Shown here: one piece after another, positions 15,209 through 23,687 of the stretch
How positions within the stretch are numbered: the stretch's first letter is position 1
Layout: every line of letters starts with the position of its first letter
Source of the DNA: an uncultured Thermomicrobiales bacterium
GTDB lineage: Bacteria; Chloroflexota; Chloroflexia; Thermomicrobiales; UBA6265
Length of the DNA stretch: 36,427 nucleotides
Direction of reading: 5' to 3'
NCBI GenBank assembly: GCA_902806325.1
Contig: CADCWE010000067.1
Location: forward strand, 1 to 36,427
Notes under the pieces: generated by a model
What the model saw: the letters and a program-made list of their open reading frames with translations, nothing else
Database searches by the model: none
What the model was told of the DNA's origin: nothing
Translations under genes and position numbers: made by a program

Positions 15209-15952
15209 CTACCGCAACGGTCCGAACGATTCGGCCAGGGAGCGGCGCTGCCGCCCTTCGGGGTCGAAGTTGGCGGGGTCGAGCCAGGCGTCGAAGCCGT
15301 CCCGGAGGCGGGGCCACTCGCGGTTGAGGATCGAGAACCAGGCGGTGTCGCGGTTGCGCCCCTTGGCCACCATGTGCTGGTAGAAGATGCCCTCGAAGGT
15401 GAAGCCGAGGCGGACCGCGGCGCGCCGGGAGGCGGCGTTGAGCGCGTTGCACTTCCACTCCATCCGCCGGTAGCCCAGGTCGTCGAAGGCGTGGCGCAGG
15501 AGCAGGAAGAGCGCTTCGGTGGCGGCCGTCGTTTGTTGCAGCACCGGGCCAAACCAGATGTGGCCGATCTCGATGCTGCCGTGGGCGGGGACGATGTTGA
15601 GGTAGGACGCGACGCCGGCGGCGCGGCCGGTGGCGTGGTCCCGGATCGCGAAGAACAAGGGGTCGCCGCTCGCGGCGTTCGGGATCACGTAGCCGTCGAA
15701 CGCCGCCCGGTCGGGGTACGGACCGGTGAAGAGGTAGTCCCAGACGCGCTCGGCGCCGTTCCCGTGGGATGCGGCGTAGAGCTCGTCGCCGTGGCGGTCC
15801 CGGTCCAGCGGTTCCAGCGTCGCGAAACGGCCCGGGTGCGGGCGGCGCCCGGGAATGGGCGCCGGAGGAACGAAGGCGACCTCGTCGCCGGATGGGGGGG
15901 TGTCGCGCGCGCGTTCGCCCGTCTGATCTGCCACGTCGTCCGAACCTCCCAT
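15209..15952 (-). CDS. GNAT-family N-acetyltransferase (RimJ/RimL-like, larger type)
   Basis: 247 residues. Core acetyltransferase fold: VWDYLFTGPYPDRAAFDGY, RDHATGRAAGVASYLNIVP, EIGHIWFGPVLQQTTAATEALFLLLRHAFDDLGYRR (motif A, here with Q-Q-T-T in place of the usual R-G-x-G, a feature of this subgroup), EWKCNALNAASRRAAVRLGF (motif B), FEGIFYQHMVAKGRNRDT. Members acetylate protein N-termini or small amines; the substrate is not known. ATG start, no strong ribosome-binding site upstream. It is convergent with the methyltransferase; 128 bp between them carry nothing recognisable. Confidence 0.85.
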   Translation of the reverse strand: MGGSDDVADQTGERARDTPPSGDEVAFVPPAPIPGRRPHPGRFATLEPLDRDRHGDELYAASHGNGAERVWDYLFTGPYPDRAAFDGYVIPNAASGDPLFFAIRDHATGRAAGVASYLNIVPAHGSIEIGHIWFGPVLQQTTAATEALFLLLRHAFDDLGYRRMEWKCNALNAASRRAAVRLGFTFEGIFYQHMVAKGRNRDTAWFSILNREWPRLRDGFDAWLDPANFDPEGRQRRSLAESFGPLR

Positions 15953-16263
15953 GATCGCGTCGCGTGCGCCGCTCTTTCCCCTCCTGGGGGCGATCCCATG
16001 CAGGATCGCTGGGGGATGCTAGCGCGGCCGGCCGCCGGGCACCATGGGCGGCGAATGCGTCCGCCGAGACGCGGGGACGCTCCGGCCCGTCGCCGGGTAT
16101 CTGGCGCTCGGGGGGCAGGGACGGTTCGCGTGATGCGTGGCGGTCGGCAGCCCCAAATCACCGGGTCATGCCGAGCGCGGCGAGAAGTCTCGCCATGGTC
16201 TGAGAGGGCGAGCTTCCTCATCTCGGACAAAACGACCGGTCGACCCGCGAGGCCATCCTCGGC
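15953..16263. other. Gene-free stretch with dispersed repeat fragment
   Basis: No ORF is convincing here. 15990-16009 is a short inverted repeat (GCGATCC-CATGCA-GGATCGC). 16165-16200 begins TCATGCCGAGCGCGGCGAGA and contains the hairpin GGCGAGA-AG-TCTCGCC (16179-16194); it resembles the CATGCTGAGCGAAGCGAAGC-type dispersed repeat that I know from many Chloroflexota genomes. That identity is from memory and should be treated as tentative. Confidence 0.35.
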
Positions 16264-16755
16264 TCAGACGAGCCAGTCGCGGGCGGCGGCGAACTCGACC
16301 AGGGCGCGCTCCTGGGCGGGGTTCTCGACGGCGCCGGGGCAGACGGCGCGGAGGTCGGCGAGGGCGGCGGCCGGGGACTGGCCGTCGCGGATCAGGTAGG
16401 CGGCGAGCACGCTGCCGGTGCGACCCTGGCCCATCAGGCAGTGGACCGCCACGGCCCGCCCGGCCTGCCGTTGGGCATCGATGAAGGCGAGCGCGGCGTG
16501 GAATTGGGCGGGAGCGGGCGGGGCCAGATCGTTCACCGGCAGGTGGAGGACTTCCAAGCCGTGCCGTTCGCAGGCGCCGAGTTGGAGGGGCGTTTCGGTC
16601 ATCGAGACCACGGCGCCGATGCCGCGCCCGGCCAACCAGGCCAGGTCCTGGTCCAGCGTTTGGACCTCGTCGCGGCGGTTGCGGACGCCGGGCCTGGCGC
16701 AGCCGGCGAGCACGCCGGGCACCAACCAGTAGAAGAACAATCCCGATCTGGCCAT
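16264..16755 (-). CDS. Dual-specificity-type protein phosphatase
   Basis: 163 residues, complete Cys-based phosphatase domain. Active-site loop HCLMGQGRTG (residues ~105-114) gives the HC-x5-R-[S/T] signature with nucleophile Cys106 and Arg112; the general-acid Asp lies at VNDLAPP (~76). The N-terminus FFYWLVPGVLAGCARPGV resembles the F-x-W-V-x-x-x-L-A-G/A segment of cyclin-dependent kinase inhibitor 3/PTPMT1-like and archaeal DSP phosphatases. Likely dephosphorylates a protein Ser/Tyr or a phosphoinositol/nucleotide; not resolvable by eye. ATG 16755 is preceded by GGGAG; a GTG one codon upstream is equally possible. No kinase is adjacent. Confidence 0.87.
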   Translation of the reverse strand: MARSGLFFYWLVPGVLAGCARPGVRNRRDEVQTLDQDLAWLAGRGIGAVVSMTETPLQLGACERHGLEVLHLPVNDLAPPAPAQFHAALAFIDAQRQAGRAVAVHCLMGQGRTGSVLAAYLIRDGQSPAAALADLRAVCPGAVENPAQERALVEFAAARDWLV

Positions 16756-16871
16756 CACGCTCCCGTTTCCCGCGTCGCGTTCGTCGGGACAAGGGTAGCG
16801 CCGCCGGGGCCGGGACACCATTCCGCGTTCGGGCAGGGCGCCGGGCTGCCCGAACGGGCAGCGGGCGACGA

Positions 16872-17546
16872 TCAGGCGTCGCCAGAAATCTCCGGGTCGC
16901 CGGGATCGGCGGCGATGGCGCCGCGCAGGTCGGACAGGATCGGGTCGTCGATGTGGGTTTGGGCGTCGGCGGCGAAGGAGGCCACGGGGCGGCCGGGGTC
17001 TTCGGCGGCGTAGCGGCGCGATTGGAGGAAGGCTTCCAATTTGTCCGCCTGCTTGACGAAGCGGGCCTCGGGGGTGGCGCGAGCCTCCGCTTCGTCCCAC
17101 AGCGCGCGCAACTCGGCGGCGAGGTCGACCGGCAGATCGCCCAAGAGATCGTCCATCGCGGCCGTTTCCGCGGCGCGTTTGATGGCCTGGCGTTCCGGTC
17201 CGCGGACGTGGGGCCGGTTGAGGAAGGCGGCGCGGGCGGCGGGGTCGGCGGGCAGATCGGCGGGGTCGTAGGGCGTCGGGTCGCCGCTGACCGCCTCGGC
17301 CAAGTCGTGGATCAGCGCCAGCTTGAGAACCCGATCGCGGTCCAGATCCGGCCGCCCGGTCGCGGCCAGCCAAGCCAGCAGCGCGGTGCCGAAGGCGTGG
17401 TCGGCGACCGACTCGGTCTCCGCCGGGGGCACGCCGCAGTGGAGCCAGCCGGTACGCGGGGTGCGTTTGAGGGCGGCGGCACGGCGGAGGAAGCGGGCCA
17501 GTCCGGCGGGCTGCGGCGCGTCGTTGGGACAGGGGGGGGCGGGCAC
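16872..17546 (-). CDS. HD-domain hydrolase, YfbR/HDDC2-like 5'-deoxynucleotidase
   Basis: 224 residues. HD superfamily metal site: TESVADHAFG (His50), ALIHDLAEAVSGD (His80-Asp81, Glu84) and a late Asp in FVKQADKLEAFLQ. The spacing and the KRTPRTGWLHCGVPPAESVADH opening match the HDDC2/YfbR class that removes the 5'-phosphate of deoxynucleoside monophosphates. About 117 bp upstream of the phosphatase gene on the same strand, possibly co-transcribed. GTG start with GAGGA ~8 nt before. Substrate is inferred from family. Confidence 0.87.
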   Translation of the reverse strand: MPAPPCPNDAPQPAGLARFLRRAAALKRTPRTGWLHCGVPPAETESVADHAFGTALLAWLAATGRPDLDRDRVLKLALIHDLAEAVSGDPTPYDPADLPADPAARAAFLNRPHVRGPERQAIKRAAETAAMDDLLGDLPVDLAAELRALWDEAEARATPEARFVKQADKLEAFLQSRRYAAEDPGRPVASFAADAQTHIDDPILSDLRGAIAADPGDPEISGDA

Positions 17547-17604
17547 GTCGGATATCCTCGGCTGCCGCGCGGTTGGGCGGGGAACGGGTGATCGGCGTGG
17601 ACGG

Positions 17605-17778
17605 CTATGGGGTGCTCAGGATGTCCTGGGAGCCAATCCGGCTCCAGACGACGTGAGGGTCATTGCGGTTGATTCAGGCGCCATCGTCGAACGTGGCGCG
17701 GCCACCAACGTGAACGCCCGTTGCTCGGCGACGGCAAGTCGGGCGAAGTCGGCGTCGAACCGGGGTTCCTTGTCATCG
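17605..17778 (-). pseudogene. RelE/ParE-superfamily-like toxin relic downstream of AbrB-like antitoxin
   Basis: Two fragments of a toxin fold in different frames. The first, overlapping the antitoxin stop, reads [20 protein letters not shown] (N-terminal helix of a RelE-like toxin). After a deletion of roughly 40-50 codons and a frame change, the second reads GRATFDDGA, an in-frame TGA, then NDPHVVWSRIGSQDIL, which matches the R-A-T-F...P-H-V-V-W-R-R-I-G-x-H-x-I-F tail of these toxins. The gene cannot make a toxin. The ATGA overlap (17773-17776) with the antitoxin stop is a remnant of coupling, but its ATG is in the wrong frame for the toxin fragment. Family recognised from motif only. Confidence 0.6.
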
Positions 17779-18138
17779 GTTGGCAGGGTTGGATCGAGCC
17801 TCCGCTGATGCCAAGAACGCCTCGCTCGACTCGTGAACGGTCGTCCGACCTTCGGCGATCTGCCGATCGGCGTCCCGTTCGCCTTCCTGCCACTCGGGCG
17901 TCCAGAACCGGGCCTGGTCCGGGTCGATGGCGATCCGACGAAACAAGACCCGGTCCGGGGTCGACACCATGTCGAACGCGGCGACCCGACCAGGCACGAT
18001 CCCGGCGGCGGCCCGCGCTTCCGGCGGCAGGACGAGGCGACCTTCGGCGTCGACCGTGGCGACCACGGCCAACGATCGTTCGTCCTCCTCGGCGAGTGCG
18101 ACCGAAGGATCGTCGGGCTGAGAATGGGCGGCGCCCAT
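17773..18138 (-). CDS. AbrB/SpoVT-type antitoxin (orphaned)
   Basis: 121 residues. Residues ~25-55 ([33 protein letters not shown]) are a swapped-hairpin AbrB domain with the diagnostic D-x-x-G-R-(L/I)-x-(L/I/V)-P-x-x-x-R motif, which binds DNA as a dimer. The C-terminal ~60 residues ([36 protein letters not shown]) have the F-W-T-x-E-W-x-x-G-E...A-D...G-x-x-x-x-F-x-S-x-E-x-F-L pattern typical of the toxin-neutralising tail of antitoxins paired with RelE-type toxins. The cognate toxin downstream is a relic, so this antitoxin may persist as a free regulator or be in early decay. ATG with GAGGAG upstream. Confidence 0.82.
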   Translation of the reverse strand: MGAAHSQPDDPSVALAEEDERSLAVVATVDAEGRLVLPPEARAAAGIVPGRVAAFDMVSTPDRVLFRRIAIDPDQARFWTPEWQEGERDADRQIAEGRTTVHESSEAFLASAEARSNPANR

Positions 18139-18452
18139 CGGGGCCTCCTCGGCGGGTCCGGCGCGGCCGGAACAACGGGGGGATGATGGGCGTTCGATCG
18201 AACGCGGTCAAGCGATCGCGACCGGTGGCAAGGCGGGAACGAGCCATTGGGCCACGAACGCCCGCCCGCCGGTTCACCCTTTTGGGGGATGCGCGCGGCG
18301 GGCCCGGTGCCCCATCCTTTGCCACGGTCGATCGCGAGTGGCGCGGGCATCCGCTGCCCACCGGGCCAGCGGACGTCCAGGGCACCGATGGCACGGCGCC
18401 GACCGCACGGCGCTCGCCCGAGCGAACGAACCGAACCCCCGGGGAGGGAATC
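18139..18452 (+). other. Gene-free upstream region of the TSP3-malectin-LDT gene
   Basis: 314 bp separating the divergent antitoxin and transpeptidase-like genes. It must hold both promoters, but I see no convincing -35/-10 pair, hairpin or small ORF. A GGGGAGGG ribosome-binding site (18441-18448) is 4 nt before the ATG. Confidence 0.4.
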
Positions 18453-20063
<1,611 letters not shown>

Positions 20064-20068
20064 GGATT

Positions 20069-20092
20069 GGGGGAGGGGGCACGCCCTCCCCC
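20069..20092 (+). terminator. G/C hairpin after the TSP3-malectin-LDT gene
   Basis: GGGGGAGGG (20069-20077) pairs with CCCTCCCCC (20084-20092) around a 6-nt loop, 5 nt past the stop codon. A terminator without T-tract. It is also a member of the local family of G/C-run hairpins. Confidence 0.6.
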
Positions 20093-20105
20093 GGCGGTCC
20101 GCGCC

Positions 20106-20230
20106 ACCCTTCGCCCGCGCATCGGGCAAAGGGTTCGGTTGGTGTTTCCGTCCCCTCTCCCTCGTCAAGGGAGAGGGGTGGCCGTTAGGCCGGGGTGAGG
20201 GCTCGCCCCCCAGGCCCCAGACCCTACCCC
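20106..20230. repeat. Cluster of dispersed intergenic repeats and heptamers
   Basis: Imperfect stem ACCCTTCGCCCG/CGGGCAAAGGGT (about 20106-20134); perfect 11-bp stem CCCCTCTCCCT-cgtca-AGGGAGAGGGG (20152-20178) followed by GGCCGTTAGGCCGGGGTGAG, the layout of the very common CCCTCTCCC/GGGTGAGGG repeat of bacterial intergenic regions; then CCCAGGC and CCCAGAC heptamers (20209-20222). The heptamer leads straight into the stop codon of the kinase relic on the minus strand. Confidence 0.65.
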
Positions 20231-20977
20231 GTCATCGGCAGCCGGATCATCACCGTCTTCCCTGCGCCCTCCGTGCTGGCGACCGAGACGTCGTCGCCCT
20301 GGGTGGCGAGGGTGTGGCGGAGAGCGGCCAGGCCGGGGCCGGTGCCGGGCTAGGTCGAGCAGCTCGTCGACCGGCTCGGTCATCTGGACGACCGCGGCTT
20401 CGATGCTGCCGAGACCGGCGACCAGGCGCTTCGGGTCCACCGGCCCGTGGGGCGGGCTGCCGGAGCCGGGGCGGTGGGCGGTGCCGGCCAGCAGTTGGGC
20501 GTGGCCGCGGATCAAGGTCAGCGGCGTCTTGAGGTCGTGGGCGAGGGCGGCCGGAAAGGCTTCGCGCTCGGTGGCGGCGCGGCCGAGGTCGGCCAGGGCC
20601 CGGTCGCGGGCCTCGGCGGCGCGGCGGAGCGCCCCGTTGGCCAGCACCGCGGCGTCGTAGGCGCCGGCCAGGTCGACGGCGGTGGCGCGCAACTCGTCGT
20701 GGGTCGCTTCCAGGGTGCGACGGCTGCTGGCAAGCAAGACCGCGTCTACCACCCCGACGACGGCCAAGGTCAGGGCGCTGAGCGCGAGCCCGACGAGCGC
20801 TTCGGACCCAAGCGCCGTGGGCCGTCCGTTCAGCGCCAGCCCAAAGACCGCCATCGCGGCCAGGATCACCACGAACTCGGTCCGCGCCCCGCGCAGGGCC
20901 GCCCCCAGGCGCAGATCCGGCTTCGCCGGCAGGACCAGCGGGGCGCGCGGGGAGACCGGCAGGGGTTCGGATGGCAC
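20224..20977 (-). pseudogene. Sensor histidine kinase relic lacking most of the ATPase domain
   Basis: GTG start; about 210 residues read as a kinase N-terminal half: two hydrophobic helices (FVVILAAMAVFGLALNG and ALVGLALSALTLAVVGVVDA), a coiled coil (~80-135, LEATHDELRATAVDLAGAY) and a HisKA dimerisation helix with H-box FPAALAHDLKTPLTLIRGH, ending VDELLDLAR. At about 20347 the frame changes and the sequence continues directly as GTGPGLAALRHTL...VSVASTEGAGKTV...LPMTG*, which is the G2 box and last strands of the HATPase domain. The N box, D/G1 box and F box (roughly 60-80 residues) are gone, so no ATP binding is possible. A clean internal deletion with frameshift; no response regulator is adjacent. 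Confidence 0.75.
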
Positions 20978-21120
20978 CGTTTCGGACGGCAGCGGCTTCC
21001 TTGGCGACCCGGTTGGCGGCGACGGACGGGCGGCGTGACCGTCCGTCGGGCCATCGTAGCGACGAGGTCTGGTCGCGGTCCATCACCCAATGGTCCGCGC
21101 TTTCGCGGGCGATGGGAGGC

Positions 21121-21172
21121 GGGGGATGGAATCTGTCTCCGAATCGTCCCGATCCCCCACCCTCCATCCCCC
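21121..21172. repeat. Inverted repeat GGGGGATGGA/TCCATCCCCC
   Basis: Perfect 10-bp arms at 21121-21130 and 21163-21172 around a 32-nt loop in the 287-bp gap between the kinase relic and the aminopeptidase gene. Possibly another member of the G/C-run repeat set or part of the aminopeptidase leader. Confidence 0.5.
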
Positions 21173-21264
21173 GAAATGTCGGTGGTATAACCCCATGGCC
21201 GCGCGGCGACCGGCGAGGGGCGCCGGGCGCGGAGCGGCCAAGATGGACGAGAGGAGCGCATCCC

Positions 21265-22371
21265 GTGGCGGCGGATTCCCGGATCGAAACCTGGGCGAAG
21301 GTGCTGGTCGGCTACTCGGTCGCAGCCCAACCGGGGCAAACCGTGGCCATCGCCGGCGGCGTGGCGGCGGAGCCGCTGCTGCGGGCGTGCTACCGCGAGG
21401 TGCTGGCGGCCGGCGGGTTGCCGGTGATGATGCCGGTCTTCTCGGGCTTGAACGCCGACCTCTTGGGGCGGGGCAGCGACGAGCAAATCCGGTTCCTGAC
21501 CGCCCTGGAGCGGTTCCAGCGGCTGGAGGCCGACGCCTCGATCCAGGTGATGGCCGACACCAACACCAAAGCCCTCTCCGCCGTCGACCCCTCCCGCCAG
21601 TCGCTGTTCCAGGCGGCGCGGCGGGAACTGACCGAGGCGTTCATGCGCCGGGCGGGCGAAGGGTCGCTGCACTGGGTCCTGACCCTCTACCCGACCGACG
21701 CCTACGCCCAGGACGCCGGCATGGCGACCGACGAGTACGCCGGCTTTGTGTTTGGCGCCGCCAAGTTGGACGAGGCGGACCCGATCGGGGCCTGGCAGGC
21801 GCAGGGCCGAGAGCAGCAGCGCCTGATCGATTGGTTGCACGGCAAGCGCGAGATCCACCTGGTCGGGCCGGAAACGGACCTGCGGGTCGGGATCGCCGGC
21901 CGGACCTGGATCAATGCCGAAGGCAAGCGCAACTTCCCCGACGGCGAGATCTTCACCAGCCCGATCGAGACCGAGGTCAACGGCCACGTCCGCTTCTCGT
22001 TTCCGGTCGTCACCGCCGGCCGGGAGGTGCGCGACATCCGCCTCCGCTTCGAGAACGGCAAGGTGGTCGACGCCAGCGCCGCCCAGGACGAGGCGTTCCT
22101 GATCGGCCAACTCGACACCGACGAGGGATCCCGCCGCCTCGGCGAATTCGCCTTCGGCACCAACTTCGGCATCACCCGCTTCACCAAAAACATCCTCTTC
22201 GACGAGAAGATCGGCGGCACCGTCCACATGGCCGTCGGTGCCGGCTACCCCGACACCGGCAGCGATAACCGCTCCGCCGTCCACTGGGACATGATCTGCG
22301 ACCTCCGCGACGGCGGCACGGTCGACGTGGACGGGGATGCGTTTCTGCGGGGCGGACGGTACGTGGTGTAG
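21265..22371 (+). CDS. Aminopeptidase, peptidase family M29 (AmpS/AmpT-type)
   Basis: 368 residues, cytoplasmic dinuclear metallo-aminopeptidase releasing N-terminal residues from short peptides. Family hallmarks: N-terminal half GQTVAIAGGVAAEPLLRACYREVLAAGG; catalytic C-terminal half with GKRNFPDGEIFTSPIE (ligand Glu), LGEFAFGTNFGITRFTKNIL (Glu), DEKIGGTVHMAVGAGYP (His, Tyr/Asp) and HWDMICDLR (His and Asp). All six expected metal-ligand/catalytic positions appear conserved, so it should be active. GTG 21265 is chosen: GAGGAG lies 8 nt upstream, and the protein then starts as the family does; longer readings extend into a non-conserved stretch. Its TAG sits at the edge of heptameric repeats. 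Confidence 0.92.
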   Translation: MAADSRIETWAKVLVGYSVAAQPGQTVAIAGGVAAEPLLRACYREVLAAGGLPVMMPVFSGLNADLLGRGSDEQIRFLTALERFQRLEADASIQVMADTNTKALSAVDPSRQSLFQAARRELTEAFMRRAGEGSLHWVLTLYPTDAYAQDAGMATDEYAGFVFGAAKLDEADPIGAWQAQGREQQRLIDWLHGKREIHLVGPETDLRVGIAGRTWINAEGKRNFPDGEIFTSPIETEVNGHVRFSFPVVTAGREVRDIRLRFENGKVVDASAAQDEAFLIGQLDTDEGSRRLGEFAFGTNFGITRFTKNILFDEKIGGTVHMAVGAGYPDTGSDNRSAVHWDMICDLRDGGTVDVDGDAFLRGGRYVV

Positions 22372-22455
22372 GGTGTAGGGTCTGGGGACGGCACGACCGG
22401 TTCGTCCCTCCGGCCCCGATGCCTCCGCCGCCCAGACCCCAGACCCCAGACCCTA
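22369..22455. repeat. Heptamer-based inverted repeat between convergent genes
   Basis: TAGGGTCTGGGG (22376-22387) pairs with CCCCAGACCCTA (22444-22455). The right arm is preceded by CCCAGAC repeated three times (22431-22451), and the left begins TAGGGTG-TAGGGTC. The TAG of the aminopeptidase (22369-22371) and the TAG of the minus-strand membrane gene (22453-22455) both lie in the repeat. Probably works as a bidirectional terminator. Confidence 0.7.
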
Positions 22456-22930
22456 TCCTCCTATCCCCATCGTCTCCCGCAGCCAAGGGCGAAACGCGCG
22501 CTGGTAGGCGACGGCCGAGCCGACGATGGCAAGGCCAATCGCGGCGAGGGCGAACACGAAGCCGAGACCACCGGCGAAGACCTCGAACGCCGGGTAGCTG
22601 ACGTCGGCGTAGCAGCCGAGGGCGCCGACGATCAGGAAGACGCTCGACCGCAGCCAGACGCTGGCGACCACGAACCCGAGGTAGAGCGCCGGGTAGAGCA
22701 GCCCGGCGAGGCCCCCCCGTCCAGCGCGAGGGCCGAGAGCTGGCAGAACGCCGCCACGTGACCGAGCAAATCGAACCGGCGTGCCCGCGTTGGACCGCCC
22801 CGGGAAGCCCGCCGGGTCGCCGCCCCAGTGGCGAGCAACGCCAACCCGACCAGGGCACCGACCGCGTTCTCCCGATCCCCCCAAGTCCAGTCCTCGGACC
22901 GGCCGACCCACCGCGCCGGGTCCTTCGAAA
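22453..22930 (-). pseudogene. Frameshifted small membrane protein (unrecognised family)
   Basis: The C-terminal 85 residues in one frame carry two strong TM helices (LYPALYLGFVVASVWLRSSV, FALAAIGLAIVGSAVAYQ). Joined to an upstream frame (WTWGDRENAVGALVGLALLA, HVAAFCQLSALALDGG), it would be a ~150-residue protein with about four TM helices. The frame switch coincides with a run of seven C (22712-22718 on the plus strand), the usual place for slippage or sequencing error. Homopolymer origin means the gene may be intact in reality. No start could be set. Unlike the neighbouring relics this one may be a single-error case. Confidence 0.5.
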
Positions 22931-22954
22931 GGGACCAGCCCCAGGAAGCGGATC

Positions 22955-23050
22955 TTCGCGGTCGAACGCTTGATCCGGCGGCGGGGACGGGTGGGCGACG
23001 CCGTGCTGACGGCGGTCGAGGACCGGTTGCGTGTCCTGTTCGACCTTTAG
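22955..23050 (+). pseudogene. MazF/PemK-like toxin C-terminal fragment
   Basis: The last 30 or so residues before the TAG (23048-23050) read RIFAVERLIRRRGRV...AVLTAVEDRLRVLFDL, closely resembling the C-terminal strand and helix of MazF/PemK ribonuclease toxins (…R-L-x-R-R-x-G-R-V/L…L-x-x-V-x-x-x-L-R-x-x-L-x-L). Nothing upstream continues the fold: the preceding sequence is Pro/Arg-rich noise and overlaps the broken membrane gene on the other strand. The stop codon overlaps that of the GNAT fragment on the minus strand. Recognition is from a short motif, so moderate confidence. Confidence 0.45.
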
Positions 23051-23270
23051 CGAATGGAGTCCGGCCGCCCCGCCATCAGCACCACCCGATAGCCGACCTC
23101 GCGCACCGCCACGGCTTCGATGGTCACGTCCTGCTCCCCGGCAGCGATGGCGTCTCGCCGCTCGTAGAAGCGTTGGGCCGGCGCGTTCCCTTCCAGGACC
23201 CAGAACCGCATCTCGGCGAACCCGAGTCCGGCCAGGTGGGCCGCGATGGCGTCCCACGGCCGCCCGTTTC
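23047..23270 (-). pseudogene. GNAT acetyltransferase C-terminal fragment (chimeric ORF part 3)
   Basis: The last ~73 residues of the 158-residue open frame 23047-23523 are a GNAT tail: WDAIAAHLAGLGFAEMRFWV, LEGNAPAQRFYERR (motif B), then TIEAVAVREVGYRVVL (final strand). The acetyl-CoA loop and N-terminal half are absent. The fragment is joined in frame to PIN-toxin sequence, so it probably arose by deletion between neighbouring genes. Confidence 0.7.
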
Positions 23271-23654
23271 CGCTGGGCAGCAGGGTCCCAACGAGCTGAA
23301 TCGCCGGAGGTCTCCCTTTGAGGGAATCGATCACCCAGTCGCTGTCGATCGGGTAGACCATCGGCGAGAACGCGAAATCGGGTCGACGCGACCCGCGGGC
23401 CGCCTTGAGGTCCACCTTCAGTCGTTCGGTATCGACCAGTTCGTCCCAGCCTCCCGCCGTCGACATGACCGTCGCGATCTGGGCTTCGGTGGGTGGTTCG
23501 AGGGACCGCTTCCCGCCGCCCACGAGCGGGATGAATTACGCCAAGTCCTGGTCCTTCGCCCGAACGAGAATAGTTCCAGCGTGTCTCAGACTTCCTCGGC
23601 GATCCGCCGCAACTCGGGCATATCGGTGGCGTCAACCGACGCGCGCCGTGCCAT
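23270..23654 (-). pseudogene. Antitoxin plus PIN-toxin (VapBC-like) relic (chimeric ORF parts 1-2)
   Basis: Antitoxin: ATG 23654 with GAGGAG upstream opens MARRASVDATDMPELRRIAE, the usual N-terminus of a small antitoxin (MARxxxVDxTDxPELLRLAEEV), but stops after 22 residues (TGA 23586-23588). Shifted by one base the reading continues, meets a TAA (23536-23538) and then gives the antitoxin tail PTEAQIATVMSTAGGWDELV, KVDLKAARGSRR. Toxin: in frame from about 23361, MVYPIDSDWVIDSLKGRPPA is a PIN-domain N-terminus with its first catalytic Asp (D-x-D-W-x-I-D-x-L-K-G); it breaks off after ~30 residues into GNAT sequence. Neither protein can be functional. The intact open frame from GTG 23523 would make a hybrid of antitoxin tail, PIN N-terminus and GNAT C-terminus. 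Confidence 0.7.
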
Positions 23655-23687
23655 AGGATGCTCCTCGTTCGGAATGGGAGCGGATCG

